A DNA stretch of 64,000 nt from Coniferiporia sulphurascens (GCA_002794785.1 NBBA01000011.1:1612001-1676000); one strand, 5' to 3'. Shown: positions 36,991 to 48,418, counted from the first letter of the stretch. Notes: generated by a model from the letters alone, not told the origin. Made by a program: numbers and translations.

Positions 36991-38213
36991 GTTCTTCAGT
37001 CACTCAGGCGTAATTTTTGAAGGTGCGATACGCACTGGGCATCGCGGCCCTATTGCGAAGATAGCACCGCAAGTGCTCGTCAGAAGACAATTCATGTTTA
37101 ATCTTGACCAAGAACAATCATGCCGATAGGAGATAATATGAAGGCGTCATCGGCAGATATGATGCGGTGGTACTGACCCGACGCATACCTCCGAGTCTTC
37201 TTCCTACACAAAACCGGGATAGGTCCTGAGTTGTGCTTCTTCGATGTAAGCAGTTCAAAATATCCTGCACCTGCACGTAAGCGTTGCACATAGCGCTTTG
37301 TCGAAGTTTTCATCGTAAGCAGAAGAATTTAGAGAAGTGCCAAAGTGTGGACTCGGGGTTCGAGCATCCGTCCTTGTTGAAGCAGTGTTATTGCTCCATG
37401 TAGTATTAGTGACTCGGAACTGACGTGGACTGTTAAGGAAACAGCCTAGACAATGTCCTGATAAAGTTCAGAGCCAGAGCGGCTACGAGATAGTAGACAT
37501 CGGCGTAGGGCACCTTCTCCCCGAAGCCCGGGCAGAAGTGAAGTGCCAGTGCAGTATCGAACTTGACAGTGTTAATGATGGTATGTAGATTGGCAAGTCA
37601 TCTTCCCCCCGGAAGCTGGCTTGGGACAGCCTGTGGCCATATTCCAAGGTGTTCGGAACAGAAGAGATACCAAAGGCGTACGCACAAAGTTTTCTGGCGT
37701 AAGTTCCGTGACTTAGTGCGCAAAAGCACTCTGGAGGGAATTCAAATTCGGCCGCGCCAGATGTTCGAACACTTTTCCCTTGTTGCGGCGAAGCGCCTGG
37801 TGTCATGGTGAGATGTCAGTTGTCGGGGACGGAAGTTTGTTGTGCATTTTTTCTGTTTTAGAGTAAATCTTCCGACATCGACGGCGTCGGGCGTAGAATG
37901 CACCCAGGATCGAACTTGAGAAGAGGTAACTGCAATTGACTAAGACACAGCCTGGATGTTCCATCGAGGTTCCAAGCGTGGACTCGGAGTTCCGTAGCCG
38001 CGCAAACTTTGAGCGGACTCTGTGAGTTCAAGTTTGCGCACTGCAAAAGAAATCTGATCATGATTCATCAGAAGGATCATTGACCCAGACTCGAAACACC
38101 GAATTTTGGGAAATTCAAGTTACATCCAAGAAACGACAACGTCGACAAGAAGATTGGAGACGAAGGGTCCACATGGGCCAAAGTCCGCAAAAAGTCAAAT
38201 TTCCTCAATAAAT
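36991..38213. other. No gene recognised
   Basis: Short ORFs only, the longest 107 codons on the minus strand at 37,483-37,806, without a domain. The phrase GTGGACTCGG(G/A)GTTC occurs twice (about 37,345 and 37,978), too short to define a repeat. Confidence 0.35.
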
Positions 38214-38285
38214 TGTCTCTGGTGTGAATCGAACACACGGCGCCACGGCCACAACGTGGCGATTTAACCACTAATCGACAGAGAC
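38214..38285 (-). tRNA. tRNA-His: tRNA-His (anticodon GTG)
   Basis: The minus strand folds as a complete intronless cloverleaf. The acceptor stem is GTCTCTG/CAGAGAC, the D arm has GATT pairing with AATC, the anticodon stem is CCACG/CGTGG around loop TTGTGGC with anticodon GTG, and the T arm is GTGTG-TTCGATT-CACAC. The discriminator base is A, and the base before the 5' end reads G, in line with the extra G-1 of histidine tRNA (in eukaryotes normally added after transcription). Confidence 0.93.
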
Positions 38286-39132
38286 CTATGACGAGAATAG
38301 AAGTTAGAAATAGTTAGTGGCGCGTCGGGAAAAGTAGATGACATAACGAACGCTGACCAAGTAGATTCTCATTTACGCCCATCGCAAGCTCTTTTAGCAT
38401 CTGTTCACGCAAAAGACGTGACTGACGGGCCTTGTCTTCCGGCCACTAAGACCCACCCAAACTCACTGCCGAGACGATGTTCGTGATCTAAAATCAAGTT
38501 AGGCAATGGGCGATCTCAGACTTGCTTTGTTCACCGTTCAAACTTTGACCCTCTTCGATGATTCGATCCGTGGAGCCTTGATATCCACCGCTGCCCGAAA
38601 GTAGAGCGGCCGCTTCGCATCGAACTCTTACCCGTAAGCGTTACTTGAAACTGGCGCGCAAGCCATTTTTCCGCTAGTGCGGCCGCAGGGCTCGTACCCA
38701 GGGTGCAAGAATGAAGATCACAGATGAATCAGCGAATTATCGCATGCAATGGGGATGACCCTTGGTGCCTGTTCTATACTTGCAAGGATTGCGTACGACA
38801 TTGTCTCGGGGCGCTTTAAGCAATACGCCCGCTCCTTCAATACCATTTTGGCAGTCCGCTCTGTTGCTCCCTGCGGCGCTATGCACTGGGACTTTATTCG
38901 GTAAGTACTCTGCCGCTGACACCGCATATGGGGAGTCTAAGGCGTTACACTAGGGCATCCCTGAATCTGGACTGCCCTTCAGGAATCCCGATCTGTCCCT
39001 GTACAAAATGCTACAGCGGCCCGTGCCCGCTCCTGGGACCGATATATTAGGTATGCAGTCCCAAGTACCTATAAGAACACCTACGCCGCACCACCCCAAT
39101 ACACAACCGCAGCTTTGTCCTGAGCCTTCAAA
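38286..39132. other. Upstream region of the P450 gene
   Basis: No gene supported. A TATA-like GATATATTAG lies near 39,042, about 90 nt before the P450 start codon. Confidence 0.4.
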
Positions 39133-41473
39133 ATGCTCCTTCCTACGAAATACGCACTGGACGATCTCCCCACCCTCGAGGTCCGCGACGCCATTCTCTT
39201 AATTGTTGCAAGCACTCTAGTATGTCCGATCCTCTGGGCGCTCAGAAGCATTTCGTGAGGATTGAGACTAAATTCTCTTTGGGTCTTACTCTATAGGTGG
39301 TCCATGTAATTTACAAAAAATATGAGTTCCAACCGTCCAGCTATCTTCCTACGTTCCTCCTGCTCGGTGCTACTCCATTCTTGTCTTCTTCATTCCTCCT
39401 CGCACATTTTCCCTCGACTACTTCCGCGTATCTCTCAGGGTTCTCGGCGTTCTATGTATCACTCCTCACAAGCATCGCTATCTACCGTCTCTCGCCGTGG
39501 CATCCTCTTGCAAAATACCCCGGTCCAATTCTCGCGAAACTAACGAAGTTCTGGATCATTGCCGTCATCCTCAAAGGTGACCAGCTGCGAGTAATTGTGG
39601 ACCTTCACAAAAAGTACGGGCCGTATGTACGCACTGGTTAGTACTTCTCCCTTGCGCTGTTGAAGGATCTTTGAATATATTGATTCACAAAATTTCCACA
39701 GGTCCGAATGAGGTCTCGTTCGCCGATGCAGATCTTCTTCCAGAGCTACTCGCGCCCGACATGCCCAGGGGTCCGAGTACGTTTTCTTCTATTCCTTTCC
39801 TACTCTGATTACATCAACTGAGTGACTTGCTGTTGCAGTGTGGGACGGCCGACGCAATCCGGATGCAGAGCCCTCGCTACTTGCCACACGCAGCAGTTCG
39901 GATCACGCGAAGAAGCGCATCCCTTGGTCGCACGCATTTACTACGGCCGTTGTTCGCGAGTACCAGCCCGCGGTCGCACGACGGGCAAGCCAGCTCGCAG
40001 AAGAGCTCGAGAAGCGCGCGCTTGCTGGCGAGGAAGTTAATTTGGTCACCTGGATGACTCAATTCGCGTAAGCCAGGCACTTAGAGTCCGTGCCTTAGAC
40101 AGTTCATGCTAATTTGTTCCTCGGTTAACGTAGCTTTGATTTTATGGGTGACATGGCGTGAGTATTTTAAACTGATGTTTCATATAGGAATTTTGGTACT
40201 GATTCTTGACTCAAGGTTCGGCGGTGGCTTCGAGCTCATGCGCGATGGAGACGTCAACGGTCTTTGGAAGATGATGGTAGACCGAATCGAGTACGTACTT
40301 AAAACCCCGGCTTGTGTTCAAACATCACAAACCGATTCATTTCCCCCCATGGATTCACAGCGTAATCGCCTGGCAAATGCACATACCTTGGGCAACTCGC
40401 ATACTTCTTAAGATGCCATTTGCCACCGAGGCAGTGGTCAAGTTTAGGAATTTCACAATTCAATGCGCTGCCCAGCGCAAGGAGAAAGGATCGCATGTGA
40501 AAGATCTATTCTATCATCTCGTGAGCATCCCCCGCAATCTGTTCCGTGAACAATCATTGACATGCAATTCGACCCTGCCCGTTCTCCAGATCAACGAGGG
40601 CAATGATAGCCGTCCCAAGTCCACGCCGGCAAGCATTGAAGAGGTCATTGCAAGCGGCGAGCTTGCGATTGTGGCGGGCTCGGATACAACTTCCACGACT
40701 CTCAGCGGCGTCTTTTACTACCTACTCACGCACCCGGAATACTACCAGCGCCTACGTAAAGAGATCGATGCGGCGTTCCCACCCGGCGAAGGCGATCCTT
40801 TCGACGGGACACGCTTGGCGGAGCTAAAATTCCTGAACGCGATAATGTAAGCTGTCCTTGGGAAAGACGAAAGTCTATTTTTAAAGGTTATACGATTCTA
40901 ACAATAACTCTATACGTCCCTGTGGATAAACGCAGAAATGAAACGATGCGGCTTCAGCCGGCCGTCCCTACCGGCATTCAGCGCGCTCCGGAGAAAGGCA
41001 CGGGCGGGAAATGGATCGGTACTCAGTAAGTTTTCTTCATTCTAGGGAGGCGGAAATTCAGAGTGACTGATCGCGCCTCTTTTTCTCCCTTCAATAGCTA
41101 CCTAAGCGAGGGCACTGCCGTGAACATACCCCCGCATGTTCTGCACCGAGACCCAAGATACTTCTCGCCACTGACGGACACTTTCTGGCCCGACCGATGG
41201 CTACAGTCGACGTCTACGTCCGAGAAGGGAACGCCAGAAGGGCCGGTCATCACAAATTTAGCTGCATTCATTCCGTTCTCTGCGGGCCACGCGAACTGCG
41301 TGGGAAAGAATCTGGCGCTCGCGGAGATGCGCCTTGTCGTCGCTCTTTTAATGCAGCGCTTTAATATGCGCTTTGCAGACGGATATGATCCCCGCAGGTG
41401 GGAGGCGGAGATGGTCGATCTGTTTGTCGTTAAGCCAAGCGAGCTGCCTGTTGTGCTCACTTTGAGGGCATGA
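39133..41473 (+). CDS. Cytochrome P450 monooxygenase (10 exons)
   Basis: Membrane-anchored heme-thiolate monooxygenase, probably at the endoplasmic reticulum. Exons inferred: 39,133-39,219, 39,297-39,636, 39,702-39,776, 39,839-40,067, 40,134-40,157, 40,216-40,290, 40,361-40,520, 40,590-40,846, 40,936-41,025, 41,098-41,473. All phases agree, giving 570 residues. Several hydrophobic N-terminal segments lead to the proline-rich hinge HPLAKYPGPILAKL. Then come the helix-C region WDGRRNPDAEP...HAKKRIPW, the oxygen-binding I-helix motif AGSDTTSTT (about 359-367), the K-helix ExxR (E418, R421), FWPDRW, and the heme loop FSAGHANCVGKNLA with the iron ligand C513. Every P450 signature is intact. The segment FDFMGDMAFGGGFELM is typical of expanded basidiomycete P450 clans; substrate cannot be told. 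It converges with the gene on the opposite strand at 42,286. Confidence 0.92.
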
Positions 41474-42285
41474 AAGGAGCCAGAACAAATCAGAAGAAAC
41501 AGAATGGGAAGTAGATTACGGATCAGCGGGTTAACAAGTGTCGAAGCACTCAATATAGACTCTTCCTAATTCATTTTTCTATAAATATGTTCGTACAAAG
41601 GCGGAAGTGAAATATATGGGCGAATTTGAAGAAGCTGACGATGCAAACAAACTTTGGAAACAGTCCGATATCCACCGTCCTAAGTCCGACTGGGTGCTTT
41701 GACAGTGAGAATTTCGGTTCGGTTTACATGTTACTCGAAGGTTAGTGAGATGGATTCCTCCCGCGGTGACACCTTGCTCACAATTCCTTCATAGTCACGC
41801 AGCTGCGGTAGCGACATTTAAATTTCCCGTCAAGCTAAATAGTGAGATACTTCTTTTCAAGTGCACTGTCATGCACTAATGCTGGTAGACACGTACTATG
41901 GTACATGTACAACGGTAGCCATGCAAGGCTTACCATAGATGGATCGCATATTTGTGTGTTTATCGAGAAAAGTAATTTGAGGTCCTGACTGTGAGCTTGT
42001 GTACATACAACTTGATTGAGAGAACGTGGGGACACGTACACCTAACGGTGGGAAGTGTGTTCTAACATACATACGTGCTACTTAAAACAATCCACGATTG
42101 TGAGTCATCATCATCATCATAACGAGCGCGGATGGAGGAAAACGAGACGAGAGAAGGAATGGACAGTACGTAGGTTGTACTTTATATAAAGAATGTAGTC
42201 AATATGGACAAGGTAAAGTAAAAAAAGGATGGTTCCACGAAGTGGATTAGGAGATAGTAGCATGGAAAATGATTGGTTTCCGTGC
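41474..42285. other. Convergent 3' intergenic region
   Basis: AT-rich sequence between two convergent stop codons. A (CAT)n run lies near 42,106-42,120. No gene. Confidence 0.5.
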
Positions 42286-44226
42286 TCAAGCGCGCGTTTT
42301 GCCTTTCGCCGCACTCGCCCTGGTTTGCACGCCGGACTCTCCTCCGATGGAGAGCCTTAGTGCACGGGCGCGGGCACGCGTCATGGCGACTGCAGGAACT
42401 GCGTGGACACGAGTCCGAGAGCTCCTTGGGGTGGACGGAGAGCGAGGCGTAGGAGCCGATTTGGAGGGACCAGCATCCTGAGGAAGGAGTAGGCGCTCAA
42501 CAGACAAGGAGGATGCGTTATCACTTTGTGCGGTATCTTCATCTGAAACGAGTGTCGGCGTCCGGGAGTTGCCGCCGGGTGCTCTAGAGAAAGGATTGTA
42601 GTTCTCTTTCAGTGAGTCTGAAAGTAATGGAGCATTTCTATGGCTTTCTGTGGTTGCTTCCACACCGTAAAAGCTCGAAGAGATGGCGTAACGAGCATTA
42701 CTTTCGAACTGAGCGACAGGTCTGCGATCGTGGTCGTCAATGCGTGGCTGCAGGACACCAGGTCCGAATCCGCCATTGCCCTCATACACTTGAGCTCGCT
42801 GCTGCCGTATGTGTGCGCGTGCCTGCTCCGCCGTCCCAGGGTTCTCAAAATCGAAGCCGATTGATCTTCGGATGAACGACGCTTCCTCATTGCTTGAGGC
42901 CGTTTCTGTCGTAACCCCAGAGTAGTCCGTAGCTCCGGCCACACTCTGTGCATACTGTGGGTTAATCCTGAACTCACCATCGCCTGGGTTAGCAGTCTCG
43001 GAATTGACGAAGAATGAGCCTTGCGTTGAACTTCGGACGAGGACGTTGGGTTGGGGCGTCGATTCTCTTAAGAGGGGATTCCCGTAATTGTCGTATTCAA
43101 TAATTTCCGTCGGGACGGGATGAAGGTCGCGGCGTACGCGGCGGGTCACCTCGGTTTGCATATGGCGCGGAAAAAAGCCAGCCTCTGACTCGGAAGTCTC
43201 ACTTTCCACAGACAGCCGAGTAGGTAACTGTACGGGCTCCGAAGGGGGAGTGGGCAGATTTCCAAACGATGCGTGAGATTCCGAGCGATCAGAAACGAGG
43301 CTTGGAGTGGCAGCCTGCAATGTGCGTCCAACGGGAGGGTCCTCATCCATCGCGTCATCCTGGTCGGTATCCAAATCCGCATTGGAGCTGCCCGTAACGC
43401 CAGCATTAGTATGCAAGTCCATACGCGCGTAAACCTCGGCGCGCTTCTGCATAAGAATGGCGGCCTGCGTTTTGCGGATTTCTTCGTCGCGGCGCTCACG
43501 GTACACGCGCTCCAGCTCCCTTTGTCTCTCTATCTCGGCCTGTCGTTCTTCCGCAGTGCCGTTCCGAGTGCGCCCACGGTTAGGGGGCAAGGTCTCTAGA
43601 CTGTTAACGACTCCATTCCACACCTTAGACATATGGGTGAAAGTCATACGCTGCGGGTCTTGAGCAGTTCCTTGTGTCGATAGGTCTTGGGAAGGTCCTT
43701 CCCCTCCGTTCACAGGAGTAGCGCCTGTAATCCGTGCAGGGGAACCGAGTGCGAGCGCACCGAAAGTTGGAACGCTGCCAAAAAGTTGCGCAGGCGGGGC
43801 ACGACGCAGCGGAGCGTGTACAACTGGTGATAGGTGATTGGGCCTCCCTTGTGGGGTCATGGGTGCTGCGCGGGCAAGTGCGGGCGCAGCTAGGTTCGAG
43901 TTCATTGTGCGGATACCTTGTACGTCGAACACAATGTTGGAAGGTGGTTGAATCCGAATTGTCGTGTCGCCAGGGTTGGCGAGGTTCGTGTATCGATGTC
44001 TCGCTGGGGCGAGTCCAGGAACATCGTAGAAAAACTTGAGGTGGGTACCTGCCCCACCGGGGCCTTCAGTAATCTGTACAAGGACACCGTGTTCGTCGAC
44101 TTCATAACGGGTCGTTCCATTTTCGCCCGAACCGTTGGGCTCAATGGCAACTGACGTTGGCGCGTTTTGACCGAGAGGAATGGGCATCGTTCGAAAACTA
44201 AAGGAAAAGCTTGAGTTAGTTGACAT
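42286..44226 (-). CDS. Coiled-coil protein of unknown function
   Basis: Open frame of 646 codons without internal introns. The better start may be the 14th codon (ATG at 44,187-44,185, MPIPLGQ, 633 residues). The sequence just before it carries a branch-site-like CTAAC and a TTTAG acceptor, so the first 13 codons may be part of a leader intron. Visible parts: an N-terminal folded-looking segment (YEVDEHGVLVQITEG, THLKFFYDVPGLAPARHRYT), a Pro/Ala-rich linker, a charged coiled coil at about 220-265 (AEERQAEIERQRELERVYRE), acidic and Ser-rich middle regions, and a basic C-terminus (TRARARALRLS, ending AAKGKTRA) that could be a nuclear signal. No family recognised. Confidence 0.75.
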   Translation of the reverse strand: MSTNSSFSFSFRTMPIPLGQNAPTSVAIEPNGSGENGTTRYEVDEHGVLVQITEGPGGAGTHLKFFYDVPGLAPARHRYTNLANPGDTTIRIQPPSNIVFDVQGIRTMNSNLAAPALARAAPMTPQGRPNHLSPVVHAPLRRAPPAQLFGSVPTFGALALGSPARITGATPVNGGEGPSQDLSTQGTAQDPQRMTFTHMSKVWNGVVNSLETLPPNRGRTRNGTAEERQAEIERQRELERVYRERRDEEIRKTQAAILMQKRAEVYARMDLHTNAGVTGSSNADLDTDQDDAMDEDPPVGRTLQAATPSLVSDRSESHASFGNLPTPPSEPVQLPTRLSVESETSESEAGFFPRHMQTEVTRRVRRDLHPVPTEIIEYDNYGNPLLRESTPQPNVLVRSSTQGSFFVNSETANPGDGEFRINPQYAQSVAGATDYSGVTTETASSNEEASFIRRSIGFDFENPGTAEQARAHIRQQRAQVYEGNGGFGPGVLQPRIDDHDRRPVAQFESNARYAISSSFYGVEATTESHRNAPLLSDSLKENYNPFSRAPGGNSRTPTLVSDEDTAQSDNASSLSVERLLLPQDAGPSKSAPTPRSPSTPRSSRTRVHAVPAVAMTRARARALRLSIGGESGVQTRASAAKGKTRA

Positions 44227-46198
44227 TGACGCACAGACAAGGAACGCACCAGTTCAGTCCAAATATGATCTTGAATGAGGATTAAAAGCTTTCTGGTTAA
44301 TGGAATTAGGAATTAGGGAAATGCGAAGTATTTCCTGTTCTTGTGAGGTTGAGTGCTTCTTATATGTGGTCGAGGGAGAATTTTCGCGTATTCGAAAGAC
44401 AGACTTTATAGCATACGCGGACGGCCACGCTCGTGCCGTGGTGGCCCGAGAGCGCACACTGCCGAGCGAAGGGTCTGTGAATTAATTATCGACATAACGA
44501 CGGTATTTCGTCCACTAGGCTGGGGAGCCGTGGCTGGACCCGCTAAAGCTCCGAGTGGTTGAGTGGTCGCGTCTCTCGGCTACGATTGTCTCTTCCCTTA
44601 AACCTGTTATTCTTCCCTAGAAATACTATAAATTAATGAGTATAGCAAGACTCAAAACTCCATAAACGGAGAAGCGGCTACATGCCACGAGCAGAATGAG
44701 GCACAATGGGGGTAGAACAAGGGTGTCATGAATGAAAATTGCTCGGGCCACGAGGCAAAAACAAGGACATACATATCAGAGAAATCCAGGGAGCAGAGCC
44801 GCTTTATCTCTATTTAGGCATATTTTGACTTTGCGGTGCTTTTCACTTGACGAAGGGTCAAGGTCAAGCAGATGTTCAACGTGGAGAAAATGTGCTTTAT
44901 CCGCTTCCAGTGGTCACTGCAGTTACAGAAGGCGGTGGCCTGAATAAAGTTAATCGCGCCCTGTGGAGACAAAAACGCAGCATGAAGTCTTACAACACTA
45001 TTAAGTCAGAATGGCCCGGGCCTCCAGTTTTTGCCGTGCGTATTTAGGCATCGTTTACAGTTCCACGCGACATGAAGACGCGACTACGTAGTGATTGAAC
45101 AACGGGAATACGGCCATTTGATGAAAGATGGGGAGGTGCAACAGAATCCATATCGAAGACAGAATCTAGTGCTTCAATTTTCGGGGAGGCGATTGATCTC
45201 CCTCCGAGCTACTATGTTCTTTTTCCAAGGCCTTGAATCACGCAAAATCACCGTAATCGCGGGTATTCTGGTCGGAAACCGTCGGACTGCACGATGCAGG
45301 GGGCTGGTGAACTTGTACAAGTTAGACAAGTGCTGATACCGGGAGTACCTTCTTCCAAGACCGCGGGCTGGCTCGTCAAGATTATAGTTTGGCTGGGCCA
45401 GGATGCGGGTGATTCGGAAAAGTGCGTGCTTGAACCGTGACCCTTGAATACACGAGGCACGCGTGACTTTCTTCACGTGAAGAGTCCCTAATGTGGTTAT
45501 AAACCACCGTCACACACCGCTCACGACGACGAGCCACGATGATTTTTCATTAGTCCCTGACTCTTTTGCTTCCCAACGTTGTATTCTGTGCTGCTACCGA
45601 TCGTAGACCCTTGATTAATGGTTTGGGCCGTCTCGAAACTGTCTCGGAGCTCTTTCCCGAAACTTACGCGGATAAGTCAGGTCTTTGGCGCCCTTGTCGA
45701 TGGTTTAGAAAACGGACTTGATTGTTGGACAGTACCCAAATATCAGAATACCATGGGCTTTGCATGAAGACTGTATTGACATATGCGTTACACCCTTTCT
45801 GCAATATTTTTACTTTGGTTCGCTGTCGGATATTTTCAAGAAATGTTGGAATATCTCGTTTTCCAGTCGTAATCTCCATGTTTGTCCCTCAAGGTGTCCA
45901 AAGTCTGGTATCTAGAATTTATCGGTCGACTGCCTCGTGCCCGCCACGGCTGCTTAAAAATTTCAAAGTTGCTTCATCGCCTACTCGGCGGTCGCTAAGG
46001 CCCTGATTCCATTGTTCAGTCCTGCCTTATACGGCAGGTCTCCTTCCTCTTTGTCGTCCCTCGGCCACTATCACTCACCGCTTGACGGGGCTAAAGCAAC
46101 CGGCAAGATTGCCTTCATCCACTTGAGCGTTTATTTGTACACCAGCACGTGAGCAATCCGCTCAGAGAACGTGATGGGGTGGTATGTGGCTTTAGTTT
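44227..46198. other. Intergenic region, no gene recognised
   Basis: About 2 kb with short ORFs only. A tRNA-like phrase at about 44,548-44,586 does not fold into a cloverleaf. The stretch serves as upstream DNA for two divergent genes. Confidence 0.4.
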
Positions 46199-46220
46199 GA
46201 GGTGGTATAAATACCACCTC
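46199..46220 (+). promoter_or_regulatory. TATA box embedded in a perfect palindrome
   Basis: Arms GAGGTGGTAT and ATACCACCTC (10 nt each) flank AA, so that TATAAATA (46,206-46,213) sits in the centre. A C-rich start-site-like block follows at about 46,230-46,258, and the start codon of the HPDK gene lies about 210 nt downstream. The paralog at 57 kb has a related TATA context. Confidence 0.6.
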
Positions 46221-46420
46221 GGAATGAGCACGCGCTTCAGCCCCCTCCTCCATCCCCCACAAGAATCCCGGAACTCAAGGTAATCAAGATTTTCAAGCAG
46301 GAAGTACTTTTTTTGTTAACGCCAGCAGCTTAGAAGGTATGCATTTGCTTTTTTTGCGCACGAAATTTTATGTTGAACCTTCCTTCTCCCATACTGGTTT
46401 TCTTCTTTGAACGTATTAAG

Positions 46421-48418
46421 ATGCCTAATCGCTTTACGTTCGATACCAGCGACTCTGTTACCTCATCTACATATTCTGCTGAAGATGAGACCAGTTTCTC
46501 GGACGTCTCTACGGCGTCCGCTACCGACATGTATGCTACTGCTCGTCTACCACTCCCCCGCGATCGTCACCCAGACTTCCGAGAGCTGTCATCCGAGGAT
46601 AGCGAAGACTTCTTTGGTCCTAGCGACAGTCAGGTTGAAGTCACCAACCTCGCTCGAAAGGTGCGCGAGAAGGCCTTCCAGCAGCGTTTCGTTTCGCAGT
46701 CAGCGTCGTTCAGGGCACGCAAGAAGGAGAAGGATCCAGAGGCGCGAGAGAAGGCGCGAGAACGCCTACGCGTCTTGCGTGCACGCCAGGCTCAATTTGA
46801 TTCACTTCCCTCCTCTCGGACGCGCGAACAGGAACGTGCACGTCTCACTACTCCCCGCACCGGGAGGGCGGACCCTTTCGCGAGGGACATCTTCAGACAG
46901 GATACACCTGAGTCAGCACGGATTGAGTCTCCTCAACCGGCAAGCCCAATTAAACGCGGCATCAAGTTCATAATGGATAATGTCGTGCCCTATTTCGCTC
47001 TGTCTGATGGATTAGACAATAGCAAGGGTCACTCTCTGGCCCCGACTGGCTCATTTTCCAACGCTCCCGGTGCCTATCCAAGCTCATTCGTTGCTCCGAC
47101 ATCATCCTTCTCCGTCCCAGCCCTGTCTGCAGTCCCCTCTCTCATTGCAGACGACTCCGACTCATCTGATGGCTCTTTCTCGTCGCGTCGTCTTGGTCGT
47201 ACCGAAACGCTTTACATCCCAAACAATGACGAGCTGTCTTCATCTTCGACCAGTTTCTCTGAAGAAATAGCGGCACTCGCTCGCCAGGAGACACCGGATA
47301 TATTCGTCGCGTCTGAGTCTTTCATTGCTGCACAACAGGCTGCAGGAGCTGCATCCAATCCTCACCATGCGCGCAACGCGGAAATTCGATGGGAGATTGA
47401 TCGTATGCTCGCGAAGGAACGTGCACGCGTTGCATCCGCGATACTGTGGGCCCAGTCCCCCGAGCAGAAGGCGAAGTGGAAGGCCCACGATGAACGCTCG
47501 AGGGCCCCGAAGGTGTGTTTTGCGAATGAAGCTTGGGCAGCGAAGCTTCGGACTGAAAATGAGGATCATGCACGGGAAACTATGACAATCCAGCAGAGCG
47601 TGTGCGACGAACAAGAAATACCTGAAGAGCAGGCTGTTTCCGATGAACACGACGAATTCGACAAGCAGAACCTCAAGGAACTTGAAGAAAGGCGCAAGAA
47701 ACGAAATGCGCTTCGGGAAGAACGCCGACAGGCGCGCGAAGCGGTTGATGAGCAGCACAATCCCAAGGAATCGACTTCGGAGGCAAGCACAGACCCCGAG
47801 TCTACGAACGACAAGGACAATGTCTCCAGTACGATCCCCGGAGACTCCCCCAAGCCCGAAAAGTCTCGCGCGGGACGTGCTCAAGGCGAACGCGGCGACG
47901 GGTGGAAATCCCGAAAGCGTACGACTAGCCACTACCATTACCACCCTTATTCCGCCGCAGGTTTTGGCCGCGCCCGCTTTTCGCGCGACAACATGTTCTT
48001 CACGACCAGTCCCGATCCATTTCCCAGCTCCGCCGGTACCGAGACAGAGCCACCTGTCCTGGTTCCAGTCGACTTCCTTCAAGAAGTTTTCGACCGCTAC
48101 GAACGTCTATGGAAACGCCTGAGCTCTTCTTCCCCCGCATCCCGAGCCCTATCATTTGCCAGTATCCCTTGGCCGCTTCTCACCCCGCCCAACTCCCCGG
48201 AGGACATTACGCCTCAAGATGTCCGTGCATTCCTCTTCCGAGCCCGTCGCGCACGCACGGGCGCCGCAAGGCGGTGCGCGGCGAGAAAGGAGTTGCTGCG
48301 CTGGCACCCCGATAAGTTCGCCGTACGTGTGCTGGCACGCGTTCACGACCCCAAGGAACGCGAGCGCGTTCAGGCAGCGGCGGACGTCGTGTCGAAGGTC
48401 CTGACGGACCTGATATGA
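46421..48418 (+). CDS. HPDK-motif (J-like) C-terminal domain protein A
   Basis: Single-exon frame of 665 residues from the ATG at 46,421. An in-frame ATG at 46,370 exists, but the paralog also begins its conserved part with MPNRFTF, so I prefer the later start. Conserved N-terminal parts: MPNRFTF, ARKVREKAFQQRF, ERARLTTPRTGRADPFAR, KRGIKFIMDNVVPYFA and GSFSNAPGAYPS. The middle is charged and probably helical (KNLKELEERRKKRNALREER in character). The C-terminal ~115 residues (RYERLWKRLSS, FASIPWPLL, EDITPQDVRAFLF, LLRWHPDKF with H629-K632) resemble the RWHPDKF-containing tail of NF-kappa-B-inhibitor-like (NFKBIL1) proteins and many basidiomycete hypotheticals. HPD recalls J-domains, but the other J-domain helices are not evident. 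Role unknown. Inverted paralog at 55,144-57,033. Confidence 0.82.
   Translation: MPNRFTFDTSDSVTSSTYSAEDETSFSDVSTASATDMYATARLPLPRDRHPDFRELSSEDSEDFFGPSDSQVEVTNLARKVREKAFQQRFVSQSASFRARKKEKDPEAREKARERLRVLRARQAQFDSLPSSRTREQERARLTTPRTGRADPFARDIFRQDTPESARIESPQPASPIKRGIKFIMDNVVPYFALSDGLDNSKGHSLAPTGSFSNAPGAYPSSFVAPTSSFSVPALSAVPSLIADDSDSSDGSFSSRRLGRTETLYIPNNDELSSSSTSFSEEIAALARQETPDIFVASESFIAAQQAAGAASNPHHARNAEIRWEIDRMLAKERARVASAILWAQSPEQKAKWKAHDERSRAPKVCFANEAWAAKLRTENEDHARETMTIQQSVCDEQEIPEEQAVSDEHDEFDKQNLKELEERRKKRNALREERRQAREAVDEQHNPKESTSEASTDPESTNDKDNVSSTIPGDSPKPEKSRAGRAQGERGDGWKSRKRTTSHYHYHPYSAAGFGRARFSRDNMFFTTSPDPFPSSAGTETEPPVLVPVDFLQEVFDRYERLWKRLSSSSPASRALSFASIPWPLLTPPNSPEDITPQDVRAFLFRARRARTGAARRCAARKELLRWHPDKFAVRVLARVHDPKERERVQAAADVVSKVLTDLI

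Noticed and set aside
37483..37806. 107-codon minus-strand ORF with a phrase reminiscent of a P450 C-terminus
   Set aside because: The Cys-containing phrase does not fit the FxxGxxxCxG heme signature and flanking exons are missing.
44548..44586. tRNA-like phrase CTCCGAGTGGTTGAGTGGTC
   Set aside because: Resembles a D arm of Ser/Leu tRNA, but no acceptor stem, anticodon arm or T arm can be paired around it.
47240..48082. 280-codon minus-strand ORF
   Set aside because: Antisense shadow of HPDK protein A, whose coding sequence is supported by its paralog.
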